Positions 1 to 6,772 of a DNA stretch of 11,942 nucleotides are shown one piece after another (within the stretch, counting starts at the first letter, position 1; each line of letters starts with the position of its first letter). Under the pieces are notes generated by a model that did no database searches, had not been told where the DNA came from, and saw nothing but the letters and a program-made list of their open reading frames with translations. Source of the DNA: an uncultured Fibrobacterota bacterium (lineage in GTDB: Bacteria; Fibrobacterota; Chitinivibrionia; Chitinivibrionales; CAIOZP01); assembly GCA_903862805.1 (NCBI GenBank), contig CAIOZP010000680.1:1-11942 (forward strand), written 5' to 3'. A program made the translations under genes and the position numbers.

Positions 1-431
1 AGATCGTCAACAACATTATCGAGTCCGCCGCTGATGTCTTCGGAAACTGAACTGAGAATCTTGGCGGTTTTTACATCGACCACACGGGCATTGATGAGAT
101 ACTTCGATCCGATTTTCCCGATGGTGCCGGTGACAAGCTGCTGAACGCCGAGGATTTTTCCCATTTCAACCATGCAGCTCTGATCGGTGCAGGCTCCGGA
201 ATTCTGAAATCCCTGTTCCTTGAGGATCGCCTGCATCTGCTCGCGTTCCATGACATCGACCTTGTTGGTCTTGAAAAGATCTATTCGCAATCTGTCAAGC
301 AGCAGATCCGATTCATCCTGAGTGATTCCGGAGAGTGCTTTGAAAGATGTGACGGCAATCGGCACTTTTTTCTGAGCGAACGCTGATGACACTACAAGCA
401 GCGCGACGATCAACATTACCCGAAAATTCAT
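1..431 (-). CDS. CsgG-family secreted protein, 5' part (gene runs off the left edge)
   Basis: Starts at ATG 431 and stays open through 143 codons to the window edge, so only the N-terminal part is present. A signal peptide is visible (hydrophobic residues 5-18, cleavage likely A19|Q20). There is no lipobox cysteine, unlike E. coli CsgG, which is a lipoprotein. The mature part has the alpha/beta pattern of CsgG/LpoB-like envelope proteins: 'VPIAVTSFKAL', then a helix and 'VDVMEREQM', then 'LGVQQLVTGTIGK' and 'YLINARVVDVKTAKIL'. Two cysteines, C81 and C86 (ACTDQSCMVEMG), match the C-x4-C insert seen in many CsgG-like proteins of Fibrobacterota and relatives. A role in the periplasm or outer membrane is inferred; curli export is not implied. 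It is divergent from the AgmX/TonB-type gene. The RBS is strong (complement of 438-443, GGGGAG, 6 bases from the ATG). Confidence 0.8.
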   Translation of the reverse strand, partial: MNFRVMLIVALLVVSSAFAQKKVPIAVTSFKALSGITQDESDLLLDRLRIDLFKTNKVDVMEREQMQAILKEQGFQNSGACTDQSCMVEMGKILGVQQLVTGTIGKIGSKYLINARVVDVKTAKILSSVSEDISGGLDNVVDD

Positions 432-437
432 TTTGAT

Positions 438-443
438 CTCCCC
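438..443 (-). promoter_or_regulatory. Ribosome binding site of the CsgG-family gene
   Basis: On the minus strand this reads GGGGAG, 6 bases before the ATG at 431. It fixes the start, with the signal peptide following directly. Confidence 0.7.
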
Positions 444-514
444 GAAAGTTTTTCCGGAAACCGTTTTGCCGTCTCTGTAGAGGGCGAATGAAAATAGTCT
501 TCGGATTAGAAATG

Positions 515-543
515 TGCATAAACTTGCTGTGGCAAATCATCAA
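515..543 (-). promoter_or_regulatory. Possible sigma70-like promoter for the CsgG-family gene
   Basis: Minus strand: TTGATG (538-543, 4 of 6 to the -35 consensus), a 17-base spacer, then TATGCA (515-520) as a weak -10. It would start transcription about 75 bases before the ATG at 431. The -10 match is poor, so this is tentative. No equally good promoter was found for the plus-strand gene in the same divergent region. Confidence 0.25.
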
Positions 544-576
544 TGCCACCGATATTCAAATTATAAATGGTTTTTA

Positions 577-599
577 CGTGACAGAAATCCGTCGTCACG
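577..599. promoter_or_regulatory. Inverted repeat CGTGAC-N11-GTCACG in the divergent region
   Basis: Perfect 6-base arms at 577-582 and 594-599, separated by 11 bases, between the two divergent genes. The size and two-turn spacing are compatible with a dimeric regulator site. A 6-base palindrome can also occur by chance, and no family could be assigned. Confidence 0.25.
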
Positions 600-637
600 A
601 AACCTGCCGCTATTTATCTTTTTGTCGGCAGCATCTT

Positions 638-642
638 GGAGG
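638..642 (+). promoter_or_regulatory. Ribosome binding site that sets the start of the AgmX/TonB-type gene
   Basis: GGAGG lies 11 bases before GTG 654. The alternative TTG at 636 would place this motif inside the coding region and has no RBS of its own. The N-terminal domain fold also starts naturally at residue 2 from GTG 654. Confidence 0.6.
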
Positions 643-653
643 ATTGCCCTCAG

Positions 654-2303
654 GTGAAATACAGCATTGTTCTGAAAAAATGTTCCGACCCGGTTCTGTC
701 CGATCGCATCGCGGTCGAGATAGGTGCATGGACTAAACGCAGCCCCGATCAGGTGCGCGCCGTTCTCTTACGCGACGGCATCATCGCCACAGACATTTGC
801 GTAAAGCGTGATGCCGATCAGGAAACCGCCGGGCCGTTCATACTAAAGCTCATGTCCATCGGCGCACCGGTGGAACTTCATCCTGAAAACGGCGCGACGA
901 TTTCTCTTCCTGTCAATCAGTCTGCACCGGTTCCGACATTTAACCAGCCTTTGCCAGCGCCAGAATATTCTGACGACGATGACGACCTTATTGACGAAGA
1001 AGAGGAATTCCCCGACGAGGAACCTTCTTCGGTAAAGGAATCCGAATCGCCGCCGACCGCAGCGACCAAGCTGGAATCGGTACGGCCGCCAGTCTGGACT
1101 TCGCCGGCTTCGGAAACGCCAAAGACACCGCCGGTTGCTGCACCGGTTCAAAAATCTTCCATCGGTAAAACCGATGATGATGACGAAGAAGATCTGCCTG
1201 GCAGAATTCTTACAGATGCTGAACTTGCGCAACGTATCCGCGAACAGGGATCAGACTATTACAAAATCATTCCGGATCGCCGCGGGAAGTTCATTGTCAC
1301 AGCAGGACTTTTTGCGGGCGTTGTAATAGGCATCTGGCTTTCAAAGGCGCAGTTTTTCGAAATCAAACATGAAACATTTTTCGAGCGGCTTCCGGCTGAA
1401 CGGACTGCGCGTTTCATTACCGGACTTGAAACCGCCGACCAGATGAAAAAGAAACAGGCGGCTGCCGAGGAAGCTCGCAAGAAAGCCGAACCGCCGAAGA
1501 AAAAAGCACCCGTGACGGAGAAAAAACCGGAACCCGAAAAGAAGCCCATCGCCGAAGAGAAACCAAAGGAACCGCCGAAGCAGGAGACCGAGGCCGAACG
1601 CAATCAGCGCCGTGCCGCTTCAAGCGAAAACCGCAAGGCCTTCCGCGCCGAGCTGAGCAAAAAGATCGGCAGCACAGGACTTTTCGCAGCGATTGCGTCA
1701 GGCAGCGGATCGGGCGGAACAGGATCTTCACTTGTCGGAAGTGGTTCGTTGATGGCCGCCATTGGCACACACTCTGCACCGGCCGGTTTCGCCGACATCG
1801 CTTCGCTTAAATCGGGCGGCGCTTCGTTTGCGAAGAAGGACGACGCGAAGATTCCGCTTATCTCGCAACAACGCGGCGGAGCAAGTCAGGGTGTCGCCGT
1901 TGAAAAAACCAATGTTGAAACAGTAGCCGAGACCAAACTCGCGGCAAGCGGAACGGTTTCGGTAACTTCCGGCGGAAAACCGGAGATCACCGGTCAGGGC
2001 GCCTCTTCGTCGTCGCGCAGCATGGAAGCCGTGAATCTGGTGATAACGCGACAGCAATCGCGCCTGCAAAAGGTTTACGAGGAGGCTCTGAAACACGAAG
2101 CAGGGCTCGGTGGCCGACTTGTCGTGAAATTCGTTATCGCCGCTGACGGAACAGTATCAAATGTTGCGGTGCAAAGTTCCACGCTTACAAGCAAGACCTT
2201 CGAAAACCGCATTCTCGAATACATCAAACGCTGGACCTTCGATCCGATAGAAGGCGGCGCGCCGGTTGAAGTTACGTTTCCGTTTATTTTCTCGGGGTCG
2301 TGA
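654..2303 (+). CDS. AgmX/TonB-type envelope-spanning protein with L7/L12-like cytoplasmic domain
   Basis: 549 residues from GTG 654. Visible parts in order: (a) residues 1-79, a compact domain with strand 'KYSIVLKKC', helices, and 'KRDADQETAGPFILKLMSIG' followed by 'APVELH'. Its pattern resembles the C-terminal domain of ribosomal protein L7/L12 (strand, helix, helix, strand ending G-A-x-V-E-[LV]). (b) About 80-210, a Pro-rich linker with two very acidic runs (SDDDDD..EEEE and DDDDEED). (c) One membrane helix, about 213-230 (FIVTAGLFAGVVIGIWL). (d) K/P/E-rich linker to about 320, then a Gly/Ser/Ala-rich region. (e) 454-549, an AgmX/PglI (TonB-like) C-terminal domain with 'GRLVVKFVIAADGTVSNVAV', 'FENRILEYIKRWTF' and final 'VEVTFPFIF'. 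Inferred topology is N-in with the TonB-like domain in the periplasm, similar in plan to Myxococcus AgmX/GltJ. The TonB-like domain call is firm; the L7/L12 likeness is my inference. The partner is unknown, and no ExbB/ExbD-type genes are in the window. Confidence 0.85.
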   Translation: MKYSIVLKKCSDPVLSDRIAVEIGAWTKRSPDQVRAVLLRDGIIATDICVKRDADQETAGPFILKLMSIGAPVELHPENGATISLPVNQSAPVPTFNQPLPAPEYSDDDDDLIDEEEEFPDEEPSSVKESESPPTAATKLESVRPPVWTSPASETPKTPPVAAPVQKSSIGKTDDDDEEDLPGRILTDAELAQRIREQGSDYYKIIPDRRGKFIVTAGLFAGVVIGIWLSKAQFFEIKHETFFERLPAERTARFITGLETADQMKKKQAAAEEARKKAEPPKKKAPVTEKKPEPEKKPIAEEKPKEPPKQETEAERNQRRAASSENRKAFRAELSKKIGSTGLFAAIASGSGSGGTGSSLVGSGSLMAAIGTHSAPAGFADIASLKSGGASFAKKDDAKIPLISQQRGGASQGVAVEKTNVETVAETKLAASGTVSVTSGGKPEITGQGASSSSRSMEAVNLVITRQQSRLQKVYEEALKHEAGLGGRLVVKFVIAADGTVSNVAVQSSTLTSKTFENRILEYIKRWTFDPIEGGAPVEVTFPFIFSGS

Positions 2304-2408
2304 GGGTGTCTTTGTGGTCTTTTGTCAAAGCTATTGCCCCTTATGATTCCATTTGAGGCAGGACTGTTCAGACCGGTAACATAATCTGGGATAATCAGAT
2401 GCGATTAA

Positions 2409-2933
2409 GCCGCATGCTCAAAATACTGCAAAGCGGCAATTGACGATCACACGAAATCTCTTTCGCGAGAGACCGTCGATCCCGACACCGCGCGGCAGCA
2501 CGACCGCGAACACGCCTTCGCCTATCTGCGCGACCGGATCAGTATCGAACAGAACTGCCATGATGCAGCGACTGCCGAAAAAGCAACGCAGCTCTATCGC
2601 GTAATTTCCAAGCATGAAGTTTGTGGTGGCCAGTTACGTCACGCGGAAACATTCCCTCAAGGCGTCGTGGCGCGTCATTATCGGACAGAAATGGCTTGTA
2701 CGGTAGAAGTATTGGAAGATTTGTTCGAGCTTTATACGATCACCGACGGATCGATTCCAGGCATTGCCTACCTCTGCCGTTTTGTCGAAGGCAAGCCTGC
2801 GTCCACAAATCATTCCGAATTGAGATGGGTCACCATAGATGAACTGAAAGCTCTCGACGACGGACTGTTTATCCCCGGACTGAAAGATGAGTTTGTTCGG
2901 CTTGTTGACAGATATACAAAAACGAAGCGATAG
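2409..2933 (+). pseudogene. Decayed Nudix hydrolase
   Basis: The frame is open from just after TAA 2406 to TAG 2933, but has no ATG, GTG or TTG before GTG 2667, which lies inside the Nudix box. The region from about 2622 aligns to Nudix enzymes: 'GGQLRHAET' (GG-x4-[AG]-E-T), a box helix reading 'ARHYRTEMACTVEVL', then 'IAYLCRFVEGKP', 'HSELRWVTIDELKALD' and 'PGLKDEFVRLV'. In the box (consensus REUxEExGU) two of the three helix glutamates are replaced (H and T), the Gly is Ala, and one extra residue lies between GET and the helix. Metal binding and catalysis should therefore be lost. The usual N-terminal strands (about 35 residues before the GG) are not recognisable in any frame. Codons around 2469-2570 in this frame are strongly GC-ending, which suggests it was once coding. 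The 105 bases before it (2304-2408) hold no gene or clear terminator. Confidence 0.55.
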
Positions 2934-2934
2934 C
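2905..2934 (+). promoter_or_regulatory. Weak candidate promoter before the thiD2-ftsK operon
   Basis: A perfect TTGACA (2905-2910) is followed after 18 bases by GATAGC (2929-2934), a poor -10. It sits at the 3' end of the Nudix remnant, about 90 bases before thiD2. The operon must have a promoter somewhere in 2300-3020, and this is the best match I see. Confidence 0.2.
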
Positions 2935-3023
2935 TTTGGGCAATTTGGCTGGTGCTGGATTCGGAATTTCATATCCTCAACCCATATCGTATTTTCCCTC
3001 TCGTTCAATAACGGCAGGATTCA

Positions 3024-3449
3024 TTGGATTCAAAAGACCGCAGCGGTATTTTCCGGATTCTTGATGCGAACTGTAATCGTCTGCGTGAGGCCTTGCGGGT
3101 TGTTGAAGAGTATTTCCGCTTTGTTGTTGAGGATTCCGAGACCTCGATGATTCTCAAGACCGCGCGTCATGGCCTTCAGGAAATCCTGACGGCACTTGGC
3201 GAGAATGAACTTGTCGCGGCGCGCGAGACGGAGAGTGATCCGTTTGCGGTTGAGGTTAGCGCGGTTGAATTGGAACGATCTGATCTTGCCTCGGCGGTGT
3301 GCGCGAATCTTCGAAGAGCACAAGAGGCGGCGAGAGTGATTGAAGAATATGCGAAGCTGATTCCTTGTGGAGCAGCGGTAGAAAAAGCAAAACTTATCAG
3401 ATTTACGGTGTACGATGCCGAGAAAAAGTTCCGAGAAAAAACAGCCTGA
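3024..3449 (+). CDS. thiD2: ThiD2-type hydroxymethylpyrimidine phosphate kinase (stand-alone)
   Basis: 141 residues from TTG 3024, with AGGA 4 bases upstream. It matches the domain found alone or fused in front of thiamine-phosphate synthase (ThiE) in several phyla, known as ThiD2, a monofunctional kinase acting on HMP phosphate in thiamine synthesis. Visible marks: 'FRILDANCNRLREALRVVEE' at residues 10-29, and a second, similar helix 'NLRRAQEAARVIEEYAKL' at 95-112. Both follow an N-x2-R-x-[RQ]EA-x-RV[VI]EEY pattern, so the protein looks internally repeated. 'ARETESDPF' at 66-74 fits the central Arg/Asp segment. Older annotation often calls such proteins thiamine-phosphate pyrophosphorylase, but no ThiE barrel is present. 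It overlaps ftsK by 35 bases and is probably translationally coupled to it. No other thiamine gene is in the window. Confidence 0.72.
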   Translation: MDSKDRSGIFRILDANCNRLREALRVVEEYFRFVVEDSETSMILKTARHGLQEILTALGENELVAARETESDPFAVEVSAVELERSDLASAVCANLRRAQEAARVIEEYAKLIPCGAAVEKAKLIRFTVYDAEKKFREKTA

Positions 3450-6090
3450 CGAGTCGCAGAAGAAGCTCTCCGACAAACGCGCAGCTCGAAAAAAGGCTAC
3501 CGAACCGGAGGCCGTGAGCGAGCCGGTTGTTGTCAGCGATGTGCTTGGGCATCCTTGGGGAGAGGTCTGGGGTGTGGTTTATTTCGCCACAGGGCTTCTC
3601 GTATTTGCCGGACTCGTTTCGCATTTTGTAAATAGCCACGACAATATTCTTGGGCCGTATCTGGGCACTTTTCTTGGCGCCGGCCTTATTGCGTTGTTTG
3701 GTTACTTGCCTTCCCTCTTTCTTCCGGGGGGACTTTTTTATGCGGGCGTGCGCATCTTCGCGGGCAACCGTCTGCCTATTCGCGAGCTGCTTTACTTCGC
3801 CGCGCTCTGGATCGAAACATGCATTCTGTTTGCCATTCATAACATAGGTAAGGTTGTCGATCCGGCCTTCTTTCCCGCGCCCGACAACGCGCTTGGAAAT
3901 TTGGCGGTGCTTGAGCTGAACAAGATTTTCGGCGCGCACATGTTCGGGCCGTATGTGATCTTCGGACTGCTGTTTATCGTCACTTTCTTTCTGCTTCTGC
4001 GAGCGAGTATGCGTTACGCGATAGATGTGCTTTATCTCGAACTCAAGAAATTTGCACCGGCAGCACTTACTGTCATCCTGTCAAAGTCGGTGGCAGGATT
4101 AAAAGCCGCCGGAGCCGCAATAGCACGTTTGTTTGCAAAGAAACCCAAGGCCGACGATGCGGAATCGCCTACGGCAGAGCAGACTTCATCAAACGAGCAG
4201 TTTTCATCAGAACGATATGAAGTTCCGGAGAATGCCGACATCGTTGATGCAGAAGTAATCGGAACGGAACTGCATGGATCATCAATCAATCCCGATGTTC
4301 TTGTGATGGCACCGGCCGGAACCGAAATGACTTCGCCGCCGGTCACGCCATCAACAAACAAAAAAGTTGCTCCGCTTGAACCAGCGATAGAAAAGTCTGT
4401 TGCCCTGAGCGGACCAGCCGCGCTTCCGTCGTCATTTTCCATTGGCAAGGTTGAAGTTCTCTCCGATGCTCCTGCTGAAATCGCCGACGAAGATTTTGTT
4501 GATGAAGGTGAGCAGGCGATCGAGTTTCCGATCTCGGCGCGCAAACCCGACGCCGATACTCAGGGGCTTCATGCCTCGACGATTCAGCACAAGCCGAGCA
4601 AGCCATACGAGCTGCCGCCGATGAGTGTTCTGACCGATCCGCCGCCGCTTTCGGCGAGTGTGAATGAGGAGCAAATCCGCAACAATGCGCTCAAGATCGA
4701 GGAGACGCTGAGCAACTTCCGCATTGACGGACATGTGATAAAAGCGAACCCGGGACCGGTTATCACTCAGTATGAAATCGAGCTTGCCAAGGGCGTGACG
4801 ATCTCCTCTCTTGTCAACCGTCAGGACGACATCGCGCTGGCTGTTGGCGGCAAAAAAATTCGCGTCGAGGCACCGATTCCGGGCAAGGCTGCGGTTGGTA
4901 TCGAGCTTCCAAACGACGAGACGCAGACCGTTTGGTTCAAGCATATTCTGGCATCCGATGCTTTCCGCAAATCGAAGGCGAAACTGCCGATTGTTGTGGG
5001 CCGCACGATTTCCGGCGCGCCGATGGTTTCAGACATAACGAAGATGCCACACATGCTGATTGCGGGTCAGACCGGCGCCGGAAAATCGGTCGGGATCAAC
5101 TCATTTATATGCTCGCTTCTCATGACGAAAAAGCCCGATGAACTGCGGCTGATTCTTATCGACCCGAAGAAGGTCGAGATGGCCGTTTATCAAGGCATTC
5201 CGCATCTGCTTTCGCCGGTTGTGACCGAGTCTGAAGAGGCGGTGAACGCGCTCAAGTGGGCCGTTGCCGAGATGGAACGTCGTTACCGCATGCTCGCCGG
5301 AGTCATGGCGCGCAACATCGAATCGTTTAATCAGAAGATCCGCGAGAAGAGCATTCCAGAAGGCCGCCTCGACGAATCGGAAAACATGGAGCTGCCGTTT
5401 ATTGTTGTGATTATCGACGAGCTTGCCGACCTCATGATGACCGCGAGCAAAGATGTCGAAGGCCTGATCCAGCGCATCGCCCAGCTTGCCCGCGCCGTGG
5501 GAATCCACTTGCTCGTTGCGACACAGCGGCCGTCGGTCGATATAATCACCGGCCCGATCAAGGCGAACCTGCCTGCGCGAATCGCGTTCCGCACGGTGCA
5601 GAGCAACGACTCCAGAACAATCCTCGGCACGGTCGGATCCGAAAAACTCCTCGGTCGCGGCGACATGCTTTTTCTCGGCAACGACTCCGCCGGAATACAG
5701 CGCTACCACGGCTCATACATATCCGAAGAAGACGTCGAAAAGATCACCGATTTCGTCAAGGCTCAGGATTGCGACGTCGGAACAATCGACAGCTTTGCAA
5801 ATGCGATTGACGATCCGTCTTCATCATCATCGGGAGGAGGCGACGGCGAGTCGGCCGACGTTGACGACTATTTCGCCGAGGCTGCGCGCATCGTGGTGCA
5901 AACGCAAATCGGATCAACCAGCACGATCCAGCGTCGCCTCAAGCTCGGCTACAACCGCGCCGGTCGCATCATGGATCAGCTTTGCGAACGCGGGGTGGTC
6001 GGTCCGACCAACGGCAGCAAACCGCGCGAGGTAAAGATCCAGTCGCACGAAGTCCTCGAAGATCTGCTCGATTCCCTCGGCCAGAATTGA
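3415..6090 (+). CDS. ftsK: DNA translocase FtsK
   Basis: 891 residues, full length for the FtsK/SpoIIIE family. It is a septum-anchored ATPase that pumps chromosomal DNA during division. N-terminal part: a charged start, then about four membrane helices (roughly 52-72, 78-107, 120-142, 175-198). A variable acidic/Pro-rich linker runs from about 238 to 400. The alpha domain covers roughly 400-520 ('SNFRIDGHVIKANPGPVITQ'). RecA-like motor: Walker A GQTGAGKS at 551-558 (K557), Walker B 'FIVVIIDELADL' with D668 and E669, 'ATQRPSVD' at 702-709, and the 'ARIAFRTVQSNDSRTILG' segment. A Ser/Gly-rich tether (about 803-812) leads to the gamma winged-helix domain from about 817 ('STIQRRLKLGYNRAGRIMDQL', 'GPTNGSKPREV'), which in this family reads DNA polarity sequences. 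All catalytic motifs are intact. The start ATG lies inside thiD2, so coupling is likely; lolA follows after 22 bases. Confidence 0.97.
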   Translation: MPRKSSEKKQPDESQKKLSDKRAARKKATEPEAVSEPVVVSDVLGHPWGEVWGVVYFATGLLVFAGLVSHFVNSHDNILGPYLGTFLGAGLIALFGYLPSLFLPGGLFYAGVRIFAGNRLPIRELLYFAALWIETCILFAIHNIGKVVDPAFFPAPDNALGNLAVLELNKIFGAHMFGPYVIFGLLFIVTFFLLLRASMRYAIDVLYLELKKFAPAALTVILSKSVAGLKAAGAAIARLFAKKPKADDAESPTAEQTSSNEQFSSERYEVPENADIVDAEVIGTELHGSSINPDVLVMAPAGTEMTSPPVTPSTNKKVAPLEPAIEKSVALSGPAALPSSFSIGKVEVLSDAPAEIADEDFVDEGEQAIEFPISARKPDADTQGLHASTIQHKPSKPYELPPMSVLTDPPPLSASVNEEQIRNNALKIEETLSNFRIDGHVIKANPGPVITQYEIELAKGVTISSLVNRQDDIALAVGGKKIRVEAPIPGKAAVGIELPNDETQTVWFKHILASDAFRKSKAKLPIVVGRTISGAPMVSDITKMPHMLIAGQTGAGKSVGINSFICSLLMTKKPDELRLILIDPKKVEMAVYQGIPHLLSPVVTESEEAVNALKWAVAEMERRYRMLAGVMARNIESFNQKIREKSIPEGRLDESENMELPFIVVIIDELADLMMTASKDVEGLIQRIAQLARAVGIHLLVATQRPSVDIITGPIKANLPARIAFRTVQSNDSRTILGTVGSEKLLGRGDMLFLGNDSAGIQRYHGSYISEEDVEKITDFVKAQDCDVGTIDSFANAIDDPSSSSSGGGDGESADVDDYFAEAARIVVQTQIGSTSTIQRRLKLGYNRAGRIMDQLCERGVVGPTNGSKPREVKIQSHEVLEDLLDSLGQN

Positions 6091-6112
6091 GAGAGAGCGT
6101 GAGAGTGTGAAG

Positions 6113-6772
6113 ATGAAAAGAAAATTTTGTTTGATGACTTACGGATCTTTGCGATCAGCTGGAATTTTTCTTTTTGTATTGATGACGCTTTCTGCATTCG
6201 CATCTGTCAATGCACAGGCTTCTCCTCTTGTCAATATGGTCAAACAAAAATACGGAAATATGACGGCGGCTTCGGCTAAGTTTTCGCTCGATATTTTCTG
6301 GTCGGTTCGCGAAAAGACCGAAAGCATGAAAGGCACTATCGCCTTTGCGCCCGATGGAAAGTTCCGCATCGAACTTCCGTCGGCGATTTATGTCAGCGAT
6401 GGCAAAAAGCTTTGGCAATATAATCGGTCTGCGAAGCAGGTCATTATCGAACGTGCCGATGCCATCGACAGAAATTCTTTTCCATCGGCGATAATCGCGG
6501 GGTGCTTCGCGTACTCGTTCTCCGAGAAGGCGCAAAGCGACGGGATTTCCGAGCTTGTCGCCGACATGACAGAGAAGAATTCAACCTACAGCGGGATTTC
6601 AATCTTCGTGGACAGCAAAACTGCTACGCTTAAAAAAATCGTAACAACCGACCGCTCGGGCAATACAAGCACGTATCTTCTGAAGAGTTTCGCGGTAGGC
6701 TCGAAGGCAAAACTGCCTTCATTCACCTTTGAAATACCGAAAGGCACCGATGTCATTGACAAGACTGAGTAG
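6113..6772 (+). CDS. lolA: Outer-membrane lipoprotein carrier protein LolA
   Basis: 219 residues from ATG 6113 (GAGAG 7 bases upstream); GTG 6107 is a possible alternative. The signal peptide has a hydrophobic core at about 16-30 and likely cleavage after A34 or A36. The mature protein has the LolA pattern: 'NMTAASAKFSLDIFW', 'MKGTIAFAPDGKFRIELPSA', then 'YVSDGKKLWQYN', 'KQVIIERAD' and a C-terminal 'GIS..VDSKTATLKKIVTTDRSGNTSTYLL' beta part. LolA is the periplasmic shuttle carrying lipoproteins from the LolCDE complex to the outer membrane. Sequence likeness is moderate, but the position directly after ftsK matches the ftsK-lolA order known from E. coli and many other bacteria, which strengthens the call. 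No LolB is visible here. The stop overlaps the next gene by 23 bases. Confidence 0.85.
   Translation: MKRKFCLMTYGSLRSAGIFLFVLMTLSAFASVNAQASPLVNMVKQKYGNMTAASAKFSLDIFWSVREKTESMKGTIAFAPDGKFRIELPSAIYVSDGKKLWQYNRSAKQVIIERADAIDRNSFPSAIIAGCFAYSFSEKAQSDGISELVADMTEKNSTYSGISIFVDSKTATLKKIVTTDRSGNTSTYLLKSFAVGSKAKLPSFTFEIPKGTDVIDKTE

Noticed and set aside
488..736. Plus-strand frame of 82 codons in the divergent region
   Set aside because: It overlaps the clear start and RBS of the AgmX/TonB-type gene in another frame and has no recognisable domain.
843..1232. Minus-strand frame rich in Arg and Phe
   Set aside because: A typical shadow of the acidic codons (GAC/GAA) of the plus-strand gene.
2381..2396. 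ATAATC repeated 10 bases apart
   Set aside because: Only two short direct copies in a non-coding stretch, with no wider pattern.
2418..2615. Minus-strand reading frame of 65 codons, with a hydrophobic, protein-like stretch
   Set aside because: No RBS or recognisable family, and the plus-strand frame over the same bases has strong GC-ending codon use, so this is most likely its shadow.
5101..5709. Minus-strand frame of 202 codons inside ftsK
   Set aside because: It lies opposite the most conserved motor region of FtsK; its length comes from the high GC content and lack of stops in the complement.
6729..6750. Earlier start for the propeller-like protein
   Set aside because: It would add charged residues ahead of a clean signal peptide, and the AAGG site fits ATG 6750.
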